A stretch of 64,000 nucleotides of DNA from Clostridiales bacterium (GCA_012719035.1 JAAYBD010000014.1:1-64000), one strand, 5' to 3'; counted from the first letter of the stretch, positions 16,261 through 24,697 are shown. The notes: generated by a model not told the origin, from the sequence alone. A program made the numbers and translations.

Positions 16261-17250
16261 TTATTGTTTCGGCGGATTTTCATTCCTTTTATCGGGCGTG
16301 CCAGACATTTTTGCCTTCTTCTTTATTCGGATCGATCTGATAATAAAGAGTATCGGAACACCTATAATCGCCAACACTGCCAGAACGGGTAAAGCTCCTA
16401 CTATGAACTTCAAGAAGTCTTTGAAAAAATGCCCAACAGATCTTAGTGAATACACGAAGGTTTCCTTTAGCTGCTGCCCATATCCTATGGCTGATGTGCT
16501 GTCCTTTGAGTATAAAGCAACCTCGCGGATATAGATGGAAAGAGTTGAGTAGCTGATAAGTGAGTCCCAATTTTTGATTTGCGAGGTAAGGCTTTCAATC
16601 TCATAGCGTACATCGGAGAGAGAGTTTTCTATAGCAAGGATATCTTCCATGTTCGTTGCTTTTGACAGCAATTCTAAAAGCCTTGCTTCCTTTGTCCGGC
16701 AGGCGGTCAGACGAGCTTCGGTGTCGGTGTATTGCATGGTGATATTTTCAGCGTTTGTATTGCTGCTCACAACGTTGCCGATAGTTTTAAGGCTGTCTGT
16801 GGCCGACTTGAACTTGTCTGAGGGGATGCGTATTGTATAACTTGCATTGCGGTAAATATCCTTGCCTCTGTACATAGAAGCATAATCGCCGCCCGTTACG
16901 CTGGAATTTTGAATGAAACCTCCGGTTTCGCCGACCATTTTCATCAGGTCCTCGATAGTTTTGTCAAACTCCAGAGTTTCAATTTCGGTATATCCCGAAT
17001 AAATGATTTTGTCCGCCGATTGAGGTGCTGCCGGGGGTTCGCTTGATTCTGTGCCCCCTCTTTCTGCATCGGTCGCGGATACGGCGCCGGTGAGGGATTT
17101 TTCTTTTGCCTCTTTGGGGTCTTGGACAATCGATTCATTTGATGATGAATCGTACATTTCCGCCTGTGGGCTTTTGCTCCCGCAGGATGCAAAAGCGAAG
17201 ATGAGAACAAGGGCGAGCGCAAGAGAAAGAAGCTTTTGTGACGTTTTCAT
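16261..17250 (-). CDS. DUF4349 lipoprotein
   Basis: 329 residues. The signal peptide ends in the lipobox FASC (Cys23). A Ser/Glu-rich linker follows, then the DUF4349 domain (KIIYSGYTEIETLEFDKTIEDLMKMVGETGGFIQNSSV), a predicted coiled coil around residues 190-240 (RTKEARLLELLSKATNMEDILAIENSLSDVRYEIESL is typical), and a transmembrane helix near residues 285-308 with a Lys-rich cytoplasmic end. It is thus held at the outer face of the membrane at both ends. Family function is unknown. An envelope-sensing or structural role is often proposed. GGAGGTG precedes the start. It stands alone between a terminator and ruvX. Confidence 0.85.
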   Translation of the reverse strand: MKTSQKLLSLALALVLIFAFASCGSKSPQAEMYDSSSNESIVQDPKEAKEKSLTGAVSATDAERGGTESSEPPAAPQSADKIIYSGYTEIETLEFDKTIEDLMKMVGETGGFIQNSSVTGGDYASMYRGKDIYRNASYTIRIPSDKFKSATDSLKTIGNVVSSNTNAENITMQYTDTEARLTACRTKEARLLELLSKATNMEDILAIENSLSDVRYEIESLTSQIKNWDSLISYSTLSIYIREVALYSKDSTSAIGYGQQLKETFVYSLRSVGHFFKDFLKFIVGALPVLAVLAIIGVPILFIIRSIRIKKKAKMSGTPDKRNENPPKQ

Positions 17251-17377
17251 TTTCGCACCTCCGTTTTAGATCGAGAGTATTCCGAAAAGACTCACGAACT
17301 GCATGTGTTTGTTACAGGCATTAGACGTGCTGTTACTGAAAAATGTTTCACAATAGCCGATTTGACTGCGCTGTTTA

Positions 17378-17788
17378 TTATTTAAGAGTGCCCAGATAGC
17401 CCTCCAGAATGAGGGTTGCCGCCACCGCATCGACTTTTTCGCGGTGGTTTTTCATTTTTTTGCCGTTTGCGTGGAGTATCTCATGTGCTGCGATCGTGGT
17501 TCTGCGTTCGTCCCAGAGGGTAACAGGGATATCGGAGCGGGATTCAAGGGTTTTTTTGAAGAGCTCGCTTTTTTCAGCCCTTGGACCTAAAGTTCCGTCC
17601 ATATTCTTGGGATAGCCAAGAATGAGCTGGCTGACACCGCGCGATTTTGCTTCCGCTGTGATGTTGTCGGCGGCGCGTTCCATGTTCCGCTCGCTGAGTG
17701 TCCATGCGTCGCCGCACAGGGTGGCGGTTTCATCTGAAACCGCCAGTCCGATTCGGGCATCGCCGTAGTCTATCGCCATTATTCTCAT
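17378..17788 (-). CDS. ruvX: Holliday junction resolvase RuvX (YqgF)
   Basis: 136 residues, the usual length. RNase H-like fold with MAIDYGDARIGLAVSD at the N-terminus, LILGYPKNMDGTLGPRAEK in the middle, and the DERRTT and VDAVAATLILEGYL blocks that complete the acidic active site. In bacteria YqgF acts on 16S rRNA 5' end processing and has been described as a junction resolvase. AGGAGG lies 7 bases before the ATG. It is separated from folT by 52 bases that contain a probable terminator. Confidence 0.92.
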   Translation of the reverse strand: MRIMAIDYGDARIGLAVSDETATLCGDAWTLSERNMERAADNITAEAKSRGVSQLILGYPKNMDGTLGPRAEKSELFKKTLESRSDIPVTLWDERRTTIAAHEILHANGKKMKNHREKVDAVAATLILEGYLGTLK

Positions 17789-17821
17789 AGAGTCCTCCTA
17801 TTCGTTGAGGCAAAAATCGTT

Positions 17822-17845
17822 TTTAAAGCATAGCCGTCTGCTATG
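17822..17845 (-). terminator. Probable terminator after folT
   Basis: CATAGC (17829-17834) pairs with GCTATG (17840-17845) and on the minus strand is followed by CTTTAAAAACGATTTTT. The stem is short, so strength is uncertain. Confidence 0.45.
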
Positions 17846-18344
17846 TTTGATATTCCAGCCTAAGTGCGAGCTTTTGAAGCAGCGGTATTAGCACAAGGTA
17901 TAAGGCAATGTGTACCGCACACTGGGGAGCCCGCATGCTCACCGTAGCGAGATACGGTGTGTTATTAAGGATGCTGAGCCAGTATGACTGAAGCGCAAGA
18001 CTCAGCCCGATGGTGTTGACAAGCGTGCAGGCAACGACGTGCGGAAAGAACTTTACGTTTTTCCTGTGCAGAAACAGCCCGAGGGAAACGCCTGTAAGTA
18101 TTGCAGTAAGTGTTATCGGAGGATACAGCCCATACGGCATAAGGAAAGTACCCAGAACATCGGCTATTCCGCTGGCAACTCCGGTCCATACGGGACCGTA
18201 TAAAATGCCGCAGAGGGCAATGGGGACGAATGCAATGCCTATGCGCAGTGACGACGTGGAGATGGATAAGAAGCGTTCGAAAACGATTTCGAGCGCGATA
18301 AGGACAGCCACGCGGCAAAGCGTGCGAAGATTAAAATTTTTCAT
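17841..18344 (-). CDS. folT: Folate-specific ECF transporter S component FolT
   Basis: 167 residues with about six hydrophobic helices. RIGIAFVPIALCGILYGPVWTGVASGIADVLG and the following YPPITLTAILTGVSLGLFLHRK are typical of FolT, the membrane protein that binds folate and works with the shared EcfAA'T module (not in this window). The frame stays open far upstream to 18470, but that stretch is the THF riboswitch. The ATG at 18344, after an AAAGGAAG site, is the real start. The THF riboswitch and the neighbouring folC both support folate as the ligand. Confidence 0.88.
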   Translation of the reverse strand: MKNFNLRTLCRVAVLIALEIVFERFLSISTSSLRIGIAFVPIALCGILYGPVWTGVASGIADVLGTFLMPYGLYPPITLTAILTGVSLGLFLHRKNVKFFPHVVACTLVNTIGLSLALQSYWLSILNNTPYLATVSMRAPQCAVHIALYLVLIPLLQKLALRLEYQT

Positions 18345-18367
18345 GATGATTCTTCCTTTCGTGTTAT

Positions 18368-18397
18368 GCCACAAAAGGAGCGGCGCTCCGGTGTGGC
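18368..18397 (-). promoter_or_regulatory. Alternative hairpin (expression platform) of the THF riboswitch
   Basis: On the minus strand GCCACA pairs with TGTGGC, enclosing the inner stem GGAGC/GCTCC. The first GCC also belongs to the 3' strand of the riboswitch closing stem (CTGCC), so the two folds exclude each other. The hairpin has no T-tract and ends about 24 bases before the folT start, which suggests translational rather than transcriptional control. Confidence 0.5.
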
Positions 18398-18496
18398 AGC
18401 GGATGCGGACAAGGCACCGCAGAGCTTTTAAAGCCCTTTCGTCAGACGGCAACTTCCCATCCGCCTGCACTTAACGCGCCAAGTCCTACTCTGACC
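18395..18496 (-). promoter_or_regulatory. THF (tetrahydrofolate) riboswitch
   Basis: Read on the minus strand, the leader of folT has the conserved THF riboswitch elements in order: AGAGTAG, CGCGTTAAGTGC, GGATGGGAAGTTGCCG, GACGAA, GCGGTGCC and GCATCCGCTGCC. The ends close as a stem (GG-CAG with CTGCC). This class senses reduced folates in Firmicutes and typically controls folT, folE and similar genes. Inference: folate uptake is lowered when THF is abundant. Confidence 0.9.
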
Positions 18497-18567
18497 AGTT
18501 ATATTTGATTATGAAGCGCCGGTAACCACCTTCTTCCATACGGCGTTGATAAGATACTTTTTCAGCG

Positions 18568-19833
18568 TTACTTTCCGAAAAATTTTCTTACAGGCCCCGC
18601 CGTGTAAAGCGAGCCGACAGAGCAGACAACTCCGCAAGCTCCTGCAAGCTCTATCGCCTTTATTATACCGCTTTCTATGCTTTCGCAAGCGGTTACCGGC
18701 TTTTTGAAGCATCTTAGCCTGTCCGACAGCTCAAAAGCAGACAGCGCGCGTGGGCTTGGCGGAGTAATAGTAACGAATTCGTCCGCAGCGGAATCTAAGA
18801 TTTTTGCAAGCCCCATATAGTCTTTGTCTGCAAGAACGCCGAATAGGATGATTCTTCTCATGCCGGGGAAGTACTTCCTAAGATTGTCCGCGACCGTTTC
18901 CGCACATTGAGGATTATGCCCACCGTCAACGACGAAAAACGGTTTTTCGGAGATGATTTCAAATCTTGCGGGCCAGAAAGTTTCTTTAAGACCCGTTTTT
19001 ACGGCTGTGCTGCTGATTTCCAAGCCAAGCGAACGAAGGACACTGACAGTTTCAAGCGCCACAGCGGCATTTTTGAGTTGGTGAGTTCCCAGAAGCGGAA
19101 GCTCAAGAGATTCATATTCTTTATAAGAGAATGTCTGCCCGCTGCGGCAGTCCGAAACAGAAATGATGGCTTCGGAATCCGCTGCGCTGAGGGGTGAGGA
19201 CATTTCGTTGCATCGCTCGGAAATAACTTTGCGTATGTTTTCGGGCAGGTCATATATAACAACCGGACGGTCTTTTTTAATTATACCTGCTTTTTCAGCC
19301 GCAATTTTTTCGACGGTATCGCCCAACTCGCGTGTGTGGTCAAGCCCGATATTGGTTATAACAGAACAAAGGGGGCTTTCGATGACGTTAGTTGAGTCCA
19401 ATCTGCCGCCCATGCCTGTTTCCAGAACCACGATGCCGCATCTGCGCCTTGCAAAGAACTCCATTGCAATGGATGTTACAAGCTCGAACTCAGTCGGGCG
19501 GTCATCCATTGAAAGGGCAAGCGGGGCACAAAATTCGGCAATCTCCGCAAGCTCAGCATCACTGATAGGCAGACCGTCTATTCTCATCCTTTCATTAAAG
19601 CTTGAGATGAAAGGCGAGGTATAAAGTCCCGTTTTAAGACCCGCGTGTTTCAATATACCGGAGAGCATCGCGGAGGTTGAGCCCTTTCCGTTTGTTCCCG
19701 CAATGTGTACAAAGCGCAGGCGCTTTTGAGGGTCTCCCATTTTTGAAAGAAGCTCCGCTGTTCGGGAAAGCCCCGGTTTAGAGCCCTGCCAGATTTTTTC
19801 GTGGATAAAACGTATTGCCTCATCAGCCGTCAA
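18568..19833 (-). CDS. folC: Folylpolyglutamate synthase / dihydrofolate synthase
   Basis: About 421 residues. It ligates glutamates to folates, retaining them in the cell, and in many bacteria also joins dihydropteroate to glutamate. The P-loop IAGTNGKGSTS, SPFISSFNERM, the VLETGMGGRLDSTN block and the C-terminal VVDGGHNPQCAETV motif are all present, as in Mur ligase relatives. The frame opens at 20004 but the first 57 residues have no family counterpart. The TTG at 19833, 8 bases after GGAGG, gives MTADEAIRFIHEKIW, which fits. It lies just upstream of the riboswitch-folT unit and has its own promoter. Confidence 0.9.
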   Translation of the reverse strand: MTADEAIRFIHEKIWQGSKPGLSRTAELLSKMGDPQKRLRFVHIAGTNGKGSTSAMLSGILKHAGLKTGLYTSPFISSFNERMRIDGLPISDAELAEIAEFCAPLALSMDDRPTEFELVTSIAMEFFARRRCGIVVLETGMGGRLDSTNVIESPLCSVITNIGLDHTRELGDTVEKIAAEKAGIIKKDRPVVIYDLPENIRKVISERCNEMSSPLSAADSEAIISVSDCRSGQTFSYKEYESLELPLLGTHQLKNAAVALETVSVLRSLGLEISSTAVKTGLKETFWPARFEIISEKPFFVVDGGHNPQCAETVADNLRKYFPGMRRIILFGVLADKDYMGLAKILDSAADEFVTITPPSPRALSAFELSDRLRCFKKPVTACESIESGIIKAIELAGACGVVCSVGSLYTAGPVRKFFGK

Positions 19834-19863
19834 ACTTTTCGCCTCCGCCCTATTTGTAGAATT

Positions 19864-19893
19864 AGTATAGCACGTTAAAGTGCGCAAAAGCAA
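19864..19893 (-). promoter_or_regulatory. Putative promoter for folC
   Basis: TTGCTT (19893-19888) and TATACT (19869-19864) on the minus strand with 18-base spacing, about 30 bases before the TTG start. It supports the choice of 19833 over the far upstream start, which would lie outside the transcript. Confidence 0.5.
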
Positions 19894-20031
19894 CACGGAA
19901 ACAATTCTTGTAGATTTGACCGAATTTTGTAAAAAAAGAAGTCTGCGACACTGCAAAATAACAGCATTGCCATGGTTTTTTTGGCTATAATAGAATTGAT
20001 ACATTTTATAACAAAATCAGCAAGAAAATTG

Positions 20032-20060
20032 TTGACCGGATGATAGAACTATGTTAAAAT
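20032..20060 (+). promoter_or_regulatory. Promoter of the rpmG-secE-nusG-rplK-rplA operon
   Basis: TTGACC (20032-20037) and TAAAAT (20055-20060) with 17-base spacing. The leader of about 115 bases contains CGGCGGA and TCCGCCG arms that could fold. No ORF is seen in the leader. Confidence 0.6.
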
Positions 20061-20182
20061 ACACATTACCTGTCGGCGGAGAGGTTTTATTTTTGTGCGC
20101 ATATTTTCCGCCGCACATAATTCCGTTCCGATTAGGGAGGCAGCGTGGCTTATTGAGCCAAATTTAACAAGGAGGTGCCGAT

Positions 20183-20332
20183 ATGCGAGTGAAAATTACT
20201 ATGAGATGCAATGAGTGCAAGCAAAGGAACTACAATACTTTCAAGAACAAGAAGAACACACCCGACCGTCTTGAGATGAGCAAATATTGTCCTTTCTGCC
20301 GCAAGCACACAACACATTCGGAAACGAAGTAG
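20183..20332 (+). CDS. rpmG: 50S ribosomal protein L33
   Basis: 49 residues, [17 protein letters not shown] at the N-terminus. Two CxxC pairs (Cys9/Cys12 and Cys36/Cys39) make it the zinc-binding C+ form. GGAGG lies 7 bases before the ATG. It heads the classic rpmG-secE-nusG order and is followed by secE after 25 bases. Confidence 0.95.
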   Translation: MRVKITMRCNECKQRNYNTFKNKKNTPDRLEMSKYCPFCRKHTTHSETK

Positions 20333-20357
20333 GTTTTTTAAGAAAGGATGTGCTCAA

Positions 20358-20630
20358 ATGTCTAAGGCCAAGGAAAACGCGGTTAAGAAGACCACACAGG
20401 CAGTTAAAAAACCGAACAGCAATGAAAAGATGAGTACTTCTGAGCGCATAGCTCAGTGGTTCCGCGACCTGAAAAGCGAACTTAAAAAGGTCGTATGGCC
20501 GACGAAGAAACAAACAGCTAACAACACGTTCGTTGCGCTTGTTGTTACGTTCGCTTCTGCGATAGTCCTTTGGGGTTTTGACTCTCTTGCTCAGGTAGGG
20601 GTCAAGACACTCATATCTTTGGTGGGTTAA
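20358..20630 (+). CDS. secE: Preprotein translocase subunit SecE
   Basis: 90 residues. A Lys-rich N-terminus is followed by the amphipathic helix SERIAQWFRDLKSELKKVVWPTKKQT and one transmembrane helix (about 56-76). This is the short single-helix SecE of Firmicutes that clamps SecY in the Sec channel. AAAGGATG precedes the ATG. Between rpmG and nusG, the expected place. Confidence 0.95.
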   Translation: MSKAKENAVKKTTQAVKKPNSNEKMSTSERIAQWFRDLKSELKKVVWPTKKQTANNTFVALVVTFASAIVLWGFDSLAQVGVKTLISLVG

Positions 20631-20632
20631 TC

Positions 20633-21157
20633 ATGGCTGAAGATGCATTGTGGTATGTAGTCCACACATATTCCGGTTATGAAAATGCCGTAGCTGCGGC
20701 TATTTTGAAGGCCGCCGAAAACCGCAGGATGCAGGATCTCATAACAGAGGTCAATATCCCTATGGAAACCGTCACGGAATATACCGATTCCGGCGAAAAA
20801 ACTATTGAACGCAAGACTTATCCGGGATATGTTTTTGTAAAGATGATTCTGACCGATGAGAGCTGGCATCTGGTTCGCAACGTGCGCGGAGTTACCGGTT
20901 TTGTAGGAAGCGACGGCAAGGCCGTTCCGCTTACCGAACAGGAAATCTATGAACTTGGCGTCGAACGCCATGAAGTTGTTGAAGGCTTTAATGTTGGTGA
21001 TAACGTTAAAGTTATCGATGGACCGCTTGACGGATTCATCGGAACTGTTGAAGAAGTTGACACCGGCAGAAGCCGCGTCCGCGTTATTGTCTCCATGTTT
21101 GGAAGGGAGACACCCGTCGATCTGGATTATAATCAGGTCGAGTATGTTTCAGAATAA
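20633..21157 (+). CDS. nusG: Transcription termination/antitermination factor NusG
   Basis: 174 residues. The NGN domain opens with WYVVHTYSGYENAVAA and contains YPGYVFVKM and the VRGVTGFVG strand. The C-terminal KOW domain holds FNVGDNVKVIDGPLDGFIGTVEEVD. It binds RNA polymerase to affect pausing, Rho action and coupling to ribosomes. It begins 2 bases after the secE stop. Confidence 0.96.
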   Translation: MAEDALWYVVHTYSGYENAVAAAILKAAENRRMQDLITEVNIPMETVTEYTDSGEKTIERKTYPGYVFVKMILTDESWHLVRNVRGVTGFVGSDGKAVPLTEQEIYELGVERHEVVEGFNVGDNVKVIDGPLDGFIGTVEEVDTGRSRVRVIVSMFGRETPVDLDYNQVEYVSE

Positions 21158-21175
21158 TTAGGAGGTGCACGCAAA

Positions 21176-21604
21176 GTGGCACAGAAAGTTGTTGGTATAG
21201 TCAGATTTCAGGTTCCCGCGGGAAAAGCGACTCCTGCTCCTCCCGTAGGTCCTGCCCTTGGTCAGTATGGCGTCAACATCGGCCAGTTTACCAAGGATTT
21301 TAACGAGCGTACTAAAAACGATATCGGCATGATGATTCCCGTAGTCATCACTGTTTATTCCGACCGTACGTTCTCTTTCATCACAAAAACTCCGCCCACC
21401 GCCCTTCTTGTAAAGAAGGCCTGCAGCATTGAGCGCGCGTCAGGCGTGCCTCAGCGCGATAAAGTTGCGACCCTCAGCCGTGAGGATCTCCGCAAAATAG
21501 CTGAAATCAAGATGCCCGATCTCAACTGCTCGGATATCGAATCCGCAATGAGCATGGTTGCGGGAACCTGCCGCAGCATGGGCGTTCGCGTAGCTCAGGA
21601 GTAA
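21176..21604 (+). CDS. rplK: 50S ribosomal protein L11
   Basis: 142 residues from a GTG start with GGAGGTG upstream. [19 protein letters not shown] and the C-terminal rRNA-binding block ([17 protein letters not shown]) are standard. L11 forms the GTPase-associated centre with 23S rRNA. Confidence 0.96.
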   Translation: MAQKVVGIVRFQVPAGKATPAPPVGPALGQYGVNIGQFTKDFNERTKNDIGMMIPVVITVYSDRTFSFITKTPPTALLVKKACSIERASGVPQRDKVATLSREDLRKIAEIKMPDLNCSDIESAMSMVAGTCRSMGVRVAQE

Positions 21605-21690
21605 CATTGTTTCGGCGCGTTGCCGCCGTTCCCTTTACGTGGGAGGATAATTCCATCCGACGAACCACATTACAAGGAGGATAAACTAAA

Positions 21691-22383
21691 TTGTTTAGAG
21701 GTAAAAATTATAAAGAGAGCGCAAAGCTCGTTGATAAACAGAATCTTTATGACCCTATGGAAGCTTTTGGTCTTGTTATCCAAGCTTCAAAGGCAAAGTT
21801 CGATGAAACTGTCGAGCTGCACGTCAAGCTCGGCGTTGACTCGCGTCACGCTGACCAGCAGGTCCGCGGCGCTATAGTTCTTCCCCACGGCACAGGCAAG
21901 ACCCGCAAGGTTCTTGTTTTCTGCAAGGACGAGCGTCAGCAGGAGGCTCTGGATGCAGGTGCCGATTATGTCGGCGGACAGGACATGGTTCAGAAAATCC
22001 AGACCGAAAACTTCTTCGACTATGACGTTGTTGTCGCAACACCCGACATGATGGGCGTTGTCGGTCGTTTGGGTAAGATACTCGGACCTAAGGGTCTTAT
22101 GCCTACACCAAAGGCAGGTACGGTTACTCCCAATATCGCTCAGGCGGTCAAGGAGATCAAGGCCGGTAAGATTGAATATCGTTTGGACAAGACCAACATT
22201 ATCCACTGCCCCATCGGCAAGGTAAGCTTTGGTCCCGAAAAGCTGAACGACAATTTTAACGCACTTATTAATGCCATAATCAAGGCAAAGCCCGCAGCGG
22301 CAAAGGGCCAGTATATTAAAAGCTGTGTTACGGCTTCAACAATGGGCCCCGGCATTAAAATCAATCAGGCAAAACTTATCTAA
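21691..22383 (+). CDS. rplA: 50S ribosomal protein L1
   Basis: 230 residues from a TTG start, with AAGGAGGATAAAC placing the initiation site. [33 protein letters not shown] and the C-terminal [11 protein letters not shown] are diagnostic. L1 binds the E-site stalk and usually represses its own mRNA. In most Firmicutes rplJ and rplL follow; here a strong terminator follows 20 bases after the stop. Confidence 0.96.
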   Translation: MFRGKNYKESAKLVDKQNLYDPMEAFGLVIQASKAKFDETVELHVKLGVDSRHADQQVRGAIVLPHGTGKTRKVLVFCKDERQQEALDAGADYVGGQDMVQKIQTENFFDYDVVVATPDMMGVVGRLGKILGPKGLMPTPKAGTVTPNIAQAVKEIKAGKIEYRLDKTNIIHCPIGKVSFGPEKLNDNFNALINAIIKAKPAAAKGQYIKSCVTASTMGPGIKINQAKLI

Positions 22384-22400
22384 ATACGTGTTCAGCTTAT

Positions 22401-22435
22401 AAATCCCCGTTTCTGTATGAAACGGGGATTTTTTG
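22401..22435 (+). terminator. Terminator after rplA
   Basis: AAATCCCCGTTTC and GAAACGGGGATTT with a TGTAT loop, followed by a T-tract. It closes the ribosomal operon before any rplJ or rplL. Confidence 0.92.
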
Positions 22436-22489
22436 TTTCGCAACTAACGATAGGTGATATTTTAAAACAGAAATTATATCATTTTAATA

Positions 22490-22519
22490 TTGACAATATA
22501 GTGTGCCGTACAGTATAGT
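22490..22519 (+). promoter_or_regulatory. Promoter and possible PadR operator
   Basis: TTGACA (22490-22495) and TATAGT (22514-22519) with 18-base spacing. TATAGTG occurs twice as a direct repeat (22497-22503 and 22514-22520), the second covering the -10 box. Auto-repression by the PadR protein is a reasonable inference because the family usually binds its own promoter. Confidence 0.55.
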
Positions 22520-22550
22520 GATAATGACATTAACGTAAAGAGGTGAGAGC

Positions 22551-22910
22551 GTGAATTACGATGAAGTAGTTTCAGGTCTTATTCTGGAACTTAGGAGGGG
22601 AACGCTGATTCTTTTGGTGCTCAACCAGCTCAAGAAGCCCATGTACGGATATAACCTTGTTAAGCAGCTTGAAGAAAGCGGCATCCCCATTGAAGCAAAC
22701 ACCTTATATCCTCTTATGCGGCGATTGGAGTCACAGGGGCTTCTCAAAAGTGAATGGGAAACCGGCGGAGCAAAGCCGAGAAAATACTATGCTTTGACTG
22801 AAGACGGAAGCATAGTTTTGGAGAGAGTGAAAAAGCATTGGTATGAGTTTTCCGAAAATGTGAACTTGCTTTTGGAGGGAAGAGAAGATGAAATACAACG
22901 AAATGATTGA
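22551..22910 (+). CDS. PadR-family transcriptional regulator
   Basis: 119 residues from a GTG start after AGAGGTGAG. A winged-helix domain: ILLVLNQLKKPMYGYNLVKQLEESGIPIEANTLYPLMRRLESQGLLKSEW, with the PadR wing containing KPRKYYALTEDG. The short C-terminus fits the PadR-s2 subgroup. It overlaps the next gene by 23 bases. Such pairs of a PadR repressor with a HAAS/DUF1700 membrane protein are common in Firmicutes, and the regulator probably controls the pair. The effector is unknown. Confidence 0.9.
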   Translation: MNYDEVVSGLILELRRGTLILLVLNQLKKPMYGYNLVKQLEESGIPIEANTLYPLMRRLESQGLLKSEWETGGAKPRKYYALTEDGSIVLERVKKHWYEFSENVNLLLEGREDEIQRND

Positions 22911-23898
22911 GCGCTATATATACGCAGTTACAAAGAACCTGACGCCAAAAACGCGCAGTGATGTTGCAAAAGAGCTTCACTCTATAATCTCCGATATGCT
23001 TGATGAGCGATGCGGTGATGTTCTGCCCACCGAACATGACGTCAGGGTGGTCTTGACCGAATTGGGTAAGCCTGCAGAGCTGTCGGAGAAATATAATCCC
23101 GATGGGGGGAAGTATTTGATCGGCGGGCTGTACTACACAAAATATAAACTCGTTTTAAAAATCGTGTTGATAAGCGTTGCTTTCGGAATGTCCCTTGCCG
23201 GCATAATAACGACCATAATGGAACAAAACATTTGGTATATTGCTCTTGCTCAGTGGTTTGGCACTGTGTTTAGCGGATTAACCTTTGCTTTTGCCTTCGT
23301 CACAATACTTTTTTCGTTCTTTTATCATAAAGGGATTAAAATCGATACTCAGTCAGACTCGCCTGACGATTTACCCCCTGTTCCTAATGAGAAAACAACA
23401 ATATCAAGATGGCAGCCCATCTTAGGTATCGTTATTTCCGTAGTATTTGTAGTTGTATTTTTAGTGGCGCCCCAAATATTCTGTGTGCTTTTTACCGAGA
23501 ACGGAGAATTTATAACGGTTTTCAATCTTGAGACGATACGCAGTACATGGTATTTGATTATCTTCTTTGCGGTTCTGGGAATTATAAGGGAAAGTGTAAA
23601 GCTTATCGATGGAAGATATACACGCCGCGTGATGAACGTAAGTATCGTAACGGATTTGCTGTCTGCTGCGCTGTCTTTTTGGTGGCTCACGAATAAAAAA
23701 ATTATAAATCCGGAATTTGTCCGAAGAATGACGGAGCTGTTTATCGGGGAAGATGAAGCTATCGGCAGGGTGTTTGCGAATTTCCAGTATTTATTCCTTG
23801 GAGTAATCGTTTTCGCCTTAGTATTAGATGTGATTACTGCTATAATAAAATCATTGAAATATGCTGAAAATAGTGAAAACGGCATTATGCATGCTTGA
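22888..23898 (+). CDS. HAAS/DUF1700-type membrane protein (PadR partner)
   Basis: 336 residues. The cytoplasmic N-terminus, about 70 residues (MIERYIYAVTKNLTPKTRSDVAKELHSIISDML), is a HAAS-like helical signalling domain. It is followed by roughly six membrane helices between 85 and 330. There is no enzyme motif. It overlaps the PadR gene, its ATG lying within that ORF behind a GGAGGGAAGAG site. By analogy with such pairs, the membrane protein may sense envelope conditions and signal to or sequester the regulator, but nothing in the sequence proves it. Confidence 0.75.
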   Translation: MKYNEMIERYIYAVTKNLTPKTRSDVAKELHSIISDMLDERCGDVLPTEHDVRVVLTELGKPAELSEKYNPDGGKYLIGGLYYTKYKLVLKIVLISVAFGMSLAGIITTIMEQNIWYIALAQWFGTVFSGLTFAFAFVTILFSFFYHKGIKIDTQSDSPDDLPPVPNEKTTISRWQPILGIVISVVFVVVFLVAPQIFCVLFTENGEFITVFNLETIRSTWYLIIFFAVLGIIRESVKLIDGRYTRRVMNVSIVTDLLSAALSFWWLTNKKIINPEFVRRMTELFIGEDEAIGRVFANFQYLFLGVIVFALVLDVITAIIKSLKYAENSENGIMHA

Positions 23899-23923
23899 AG
23901 ATGCAGGTTTTCTGTGATATCAT
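23895..23923 (+). promoter_or_regulatory. Putative promoter for deoD
   Basis: TTGAAG (23895-23900) and TATCAT (23918-23923) with 17-base spacing, overlapping the end of the upstream gene, about 45 bases before the deoD start. Confidence 0.4.
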
Positions 23924-23966
23924 TCTGCAAAAGATAACGCAGGTCTAAAACACAGGAGGAAATGAT

Positions 23967-24680
23967 ATGGCAACAGCACACAACAGCGCCGAGAAAGGTC
24001 AGATAGCCAAAACCGTACTCATGCCGGGAGACCCGCTGAGAGCCAAATATATAGCGGAGAATTTTCTGGATAATCCGGTGCTTGTCAACAACGTACGTGG
24101 AGTGCAGGGATATACAGGCACAAAGCGCGGTGTTCCTGTAACCGTTATGGCAAGCGGAATGGGGATTCCCTCGATTGGGATATACAGCTATGAACTTTAT
24201 AATTTCTACGATGTTGAGAACATTATCCGGGTAGGGAGTGCTGGGGCGCTTTCCGATGATCTGAAGCTCCGCGATATCGTTGCGGGAATGTCTGCCGGAA
24301 CAGATTCGGGATTTGCAAAGAAATTTGGTGTACCTGGGACACTTGCCCCAACGGCAAGCTTTGAGCTTTTACGTCATGCCGTAGAATGCGCGGAGGAAAA
24401 GGAGCTGAATATTAGTGTAGGCAGTATCCTCTCCAGCGACAATTTCTACAACGATGATAAGACCGCACTTGATAAGTGGAAGAAGATGGGCACCCTTGCG
24501 GTCGAAATGGAGGCCGCGGGTCTTTATCTGACTGCCGCAAGGGCAGGAAAACGCGCGCTCTGCATATGTACGATTTCGGATCACATTTACAGACCGGAGG
24601 AACTTTCTCCGGAGGAAAGACAGCTTGGTTTTGCGGAGATGATTGAGCTTGCGCTTGATGTTGCGGTCAAGATGGGCTGA
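23967..24680 (+). CDS. deoD: Purine-nucleoside phosphorylase, DeoD type
   Basis: 237 residues, the hexameric low-molecular-weight class. It splits purine (deoxy)nucleosides with phosphate to base and (deoxy)ribose-1-phosphate. VLMPGDPLRAKYIAE binds phosphate, VMASGMGIPSIGIYSYEL and IRVGSAGAL are core motifs, AVEMEAAGLY binds the sugar, and ISDH supplies the catalytic Asp. AGGAGGAAATGAT precedes the ATG. It fits functionally with the nucleoside importer and xpt near the left end of the window: import, phosphorolysis, then phosphoribosylation. Confidence 0.95.
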   Translation: MATAHNSAEKGQIAKTVLMPGDPLRAKYIAENFLDNPVLVNNVRGVQGYTGTKRGVPVTVMASGMGIPSIGIYSYELYNFYDVENIIRVGSAGALSDDLKLRDIVAGMSAGTDSGFAKKFGVPGTLAPTASFELLRHAVECAEEKELNISVGSILSSDNFYNDDKTALDKWKKMGTLAVEMEAAGLYLTAARAGKRALCICTISDHIYRPEELSPEERQLGFAEMIELALDVAVKMG

Positions 24681-24697
24681 TTTATGCTGACTATATG

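Noticed and set aside
18345-18470. N-terminal extension of FolT
   Set aside because: The open frame there is the THF riboswitch RNA; the ribosome binding site supports the ATG at 18344.
19834-20004. 57-residue N-terminal extension of FolC
   Set aside because: No homology, and it covers the likely promoter; TTG at 19833 with GGAGG fits better.
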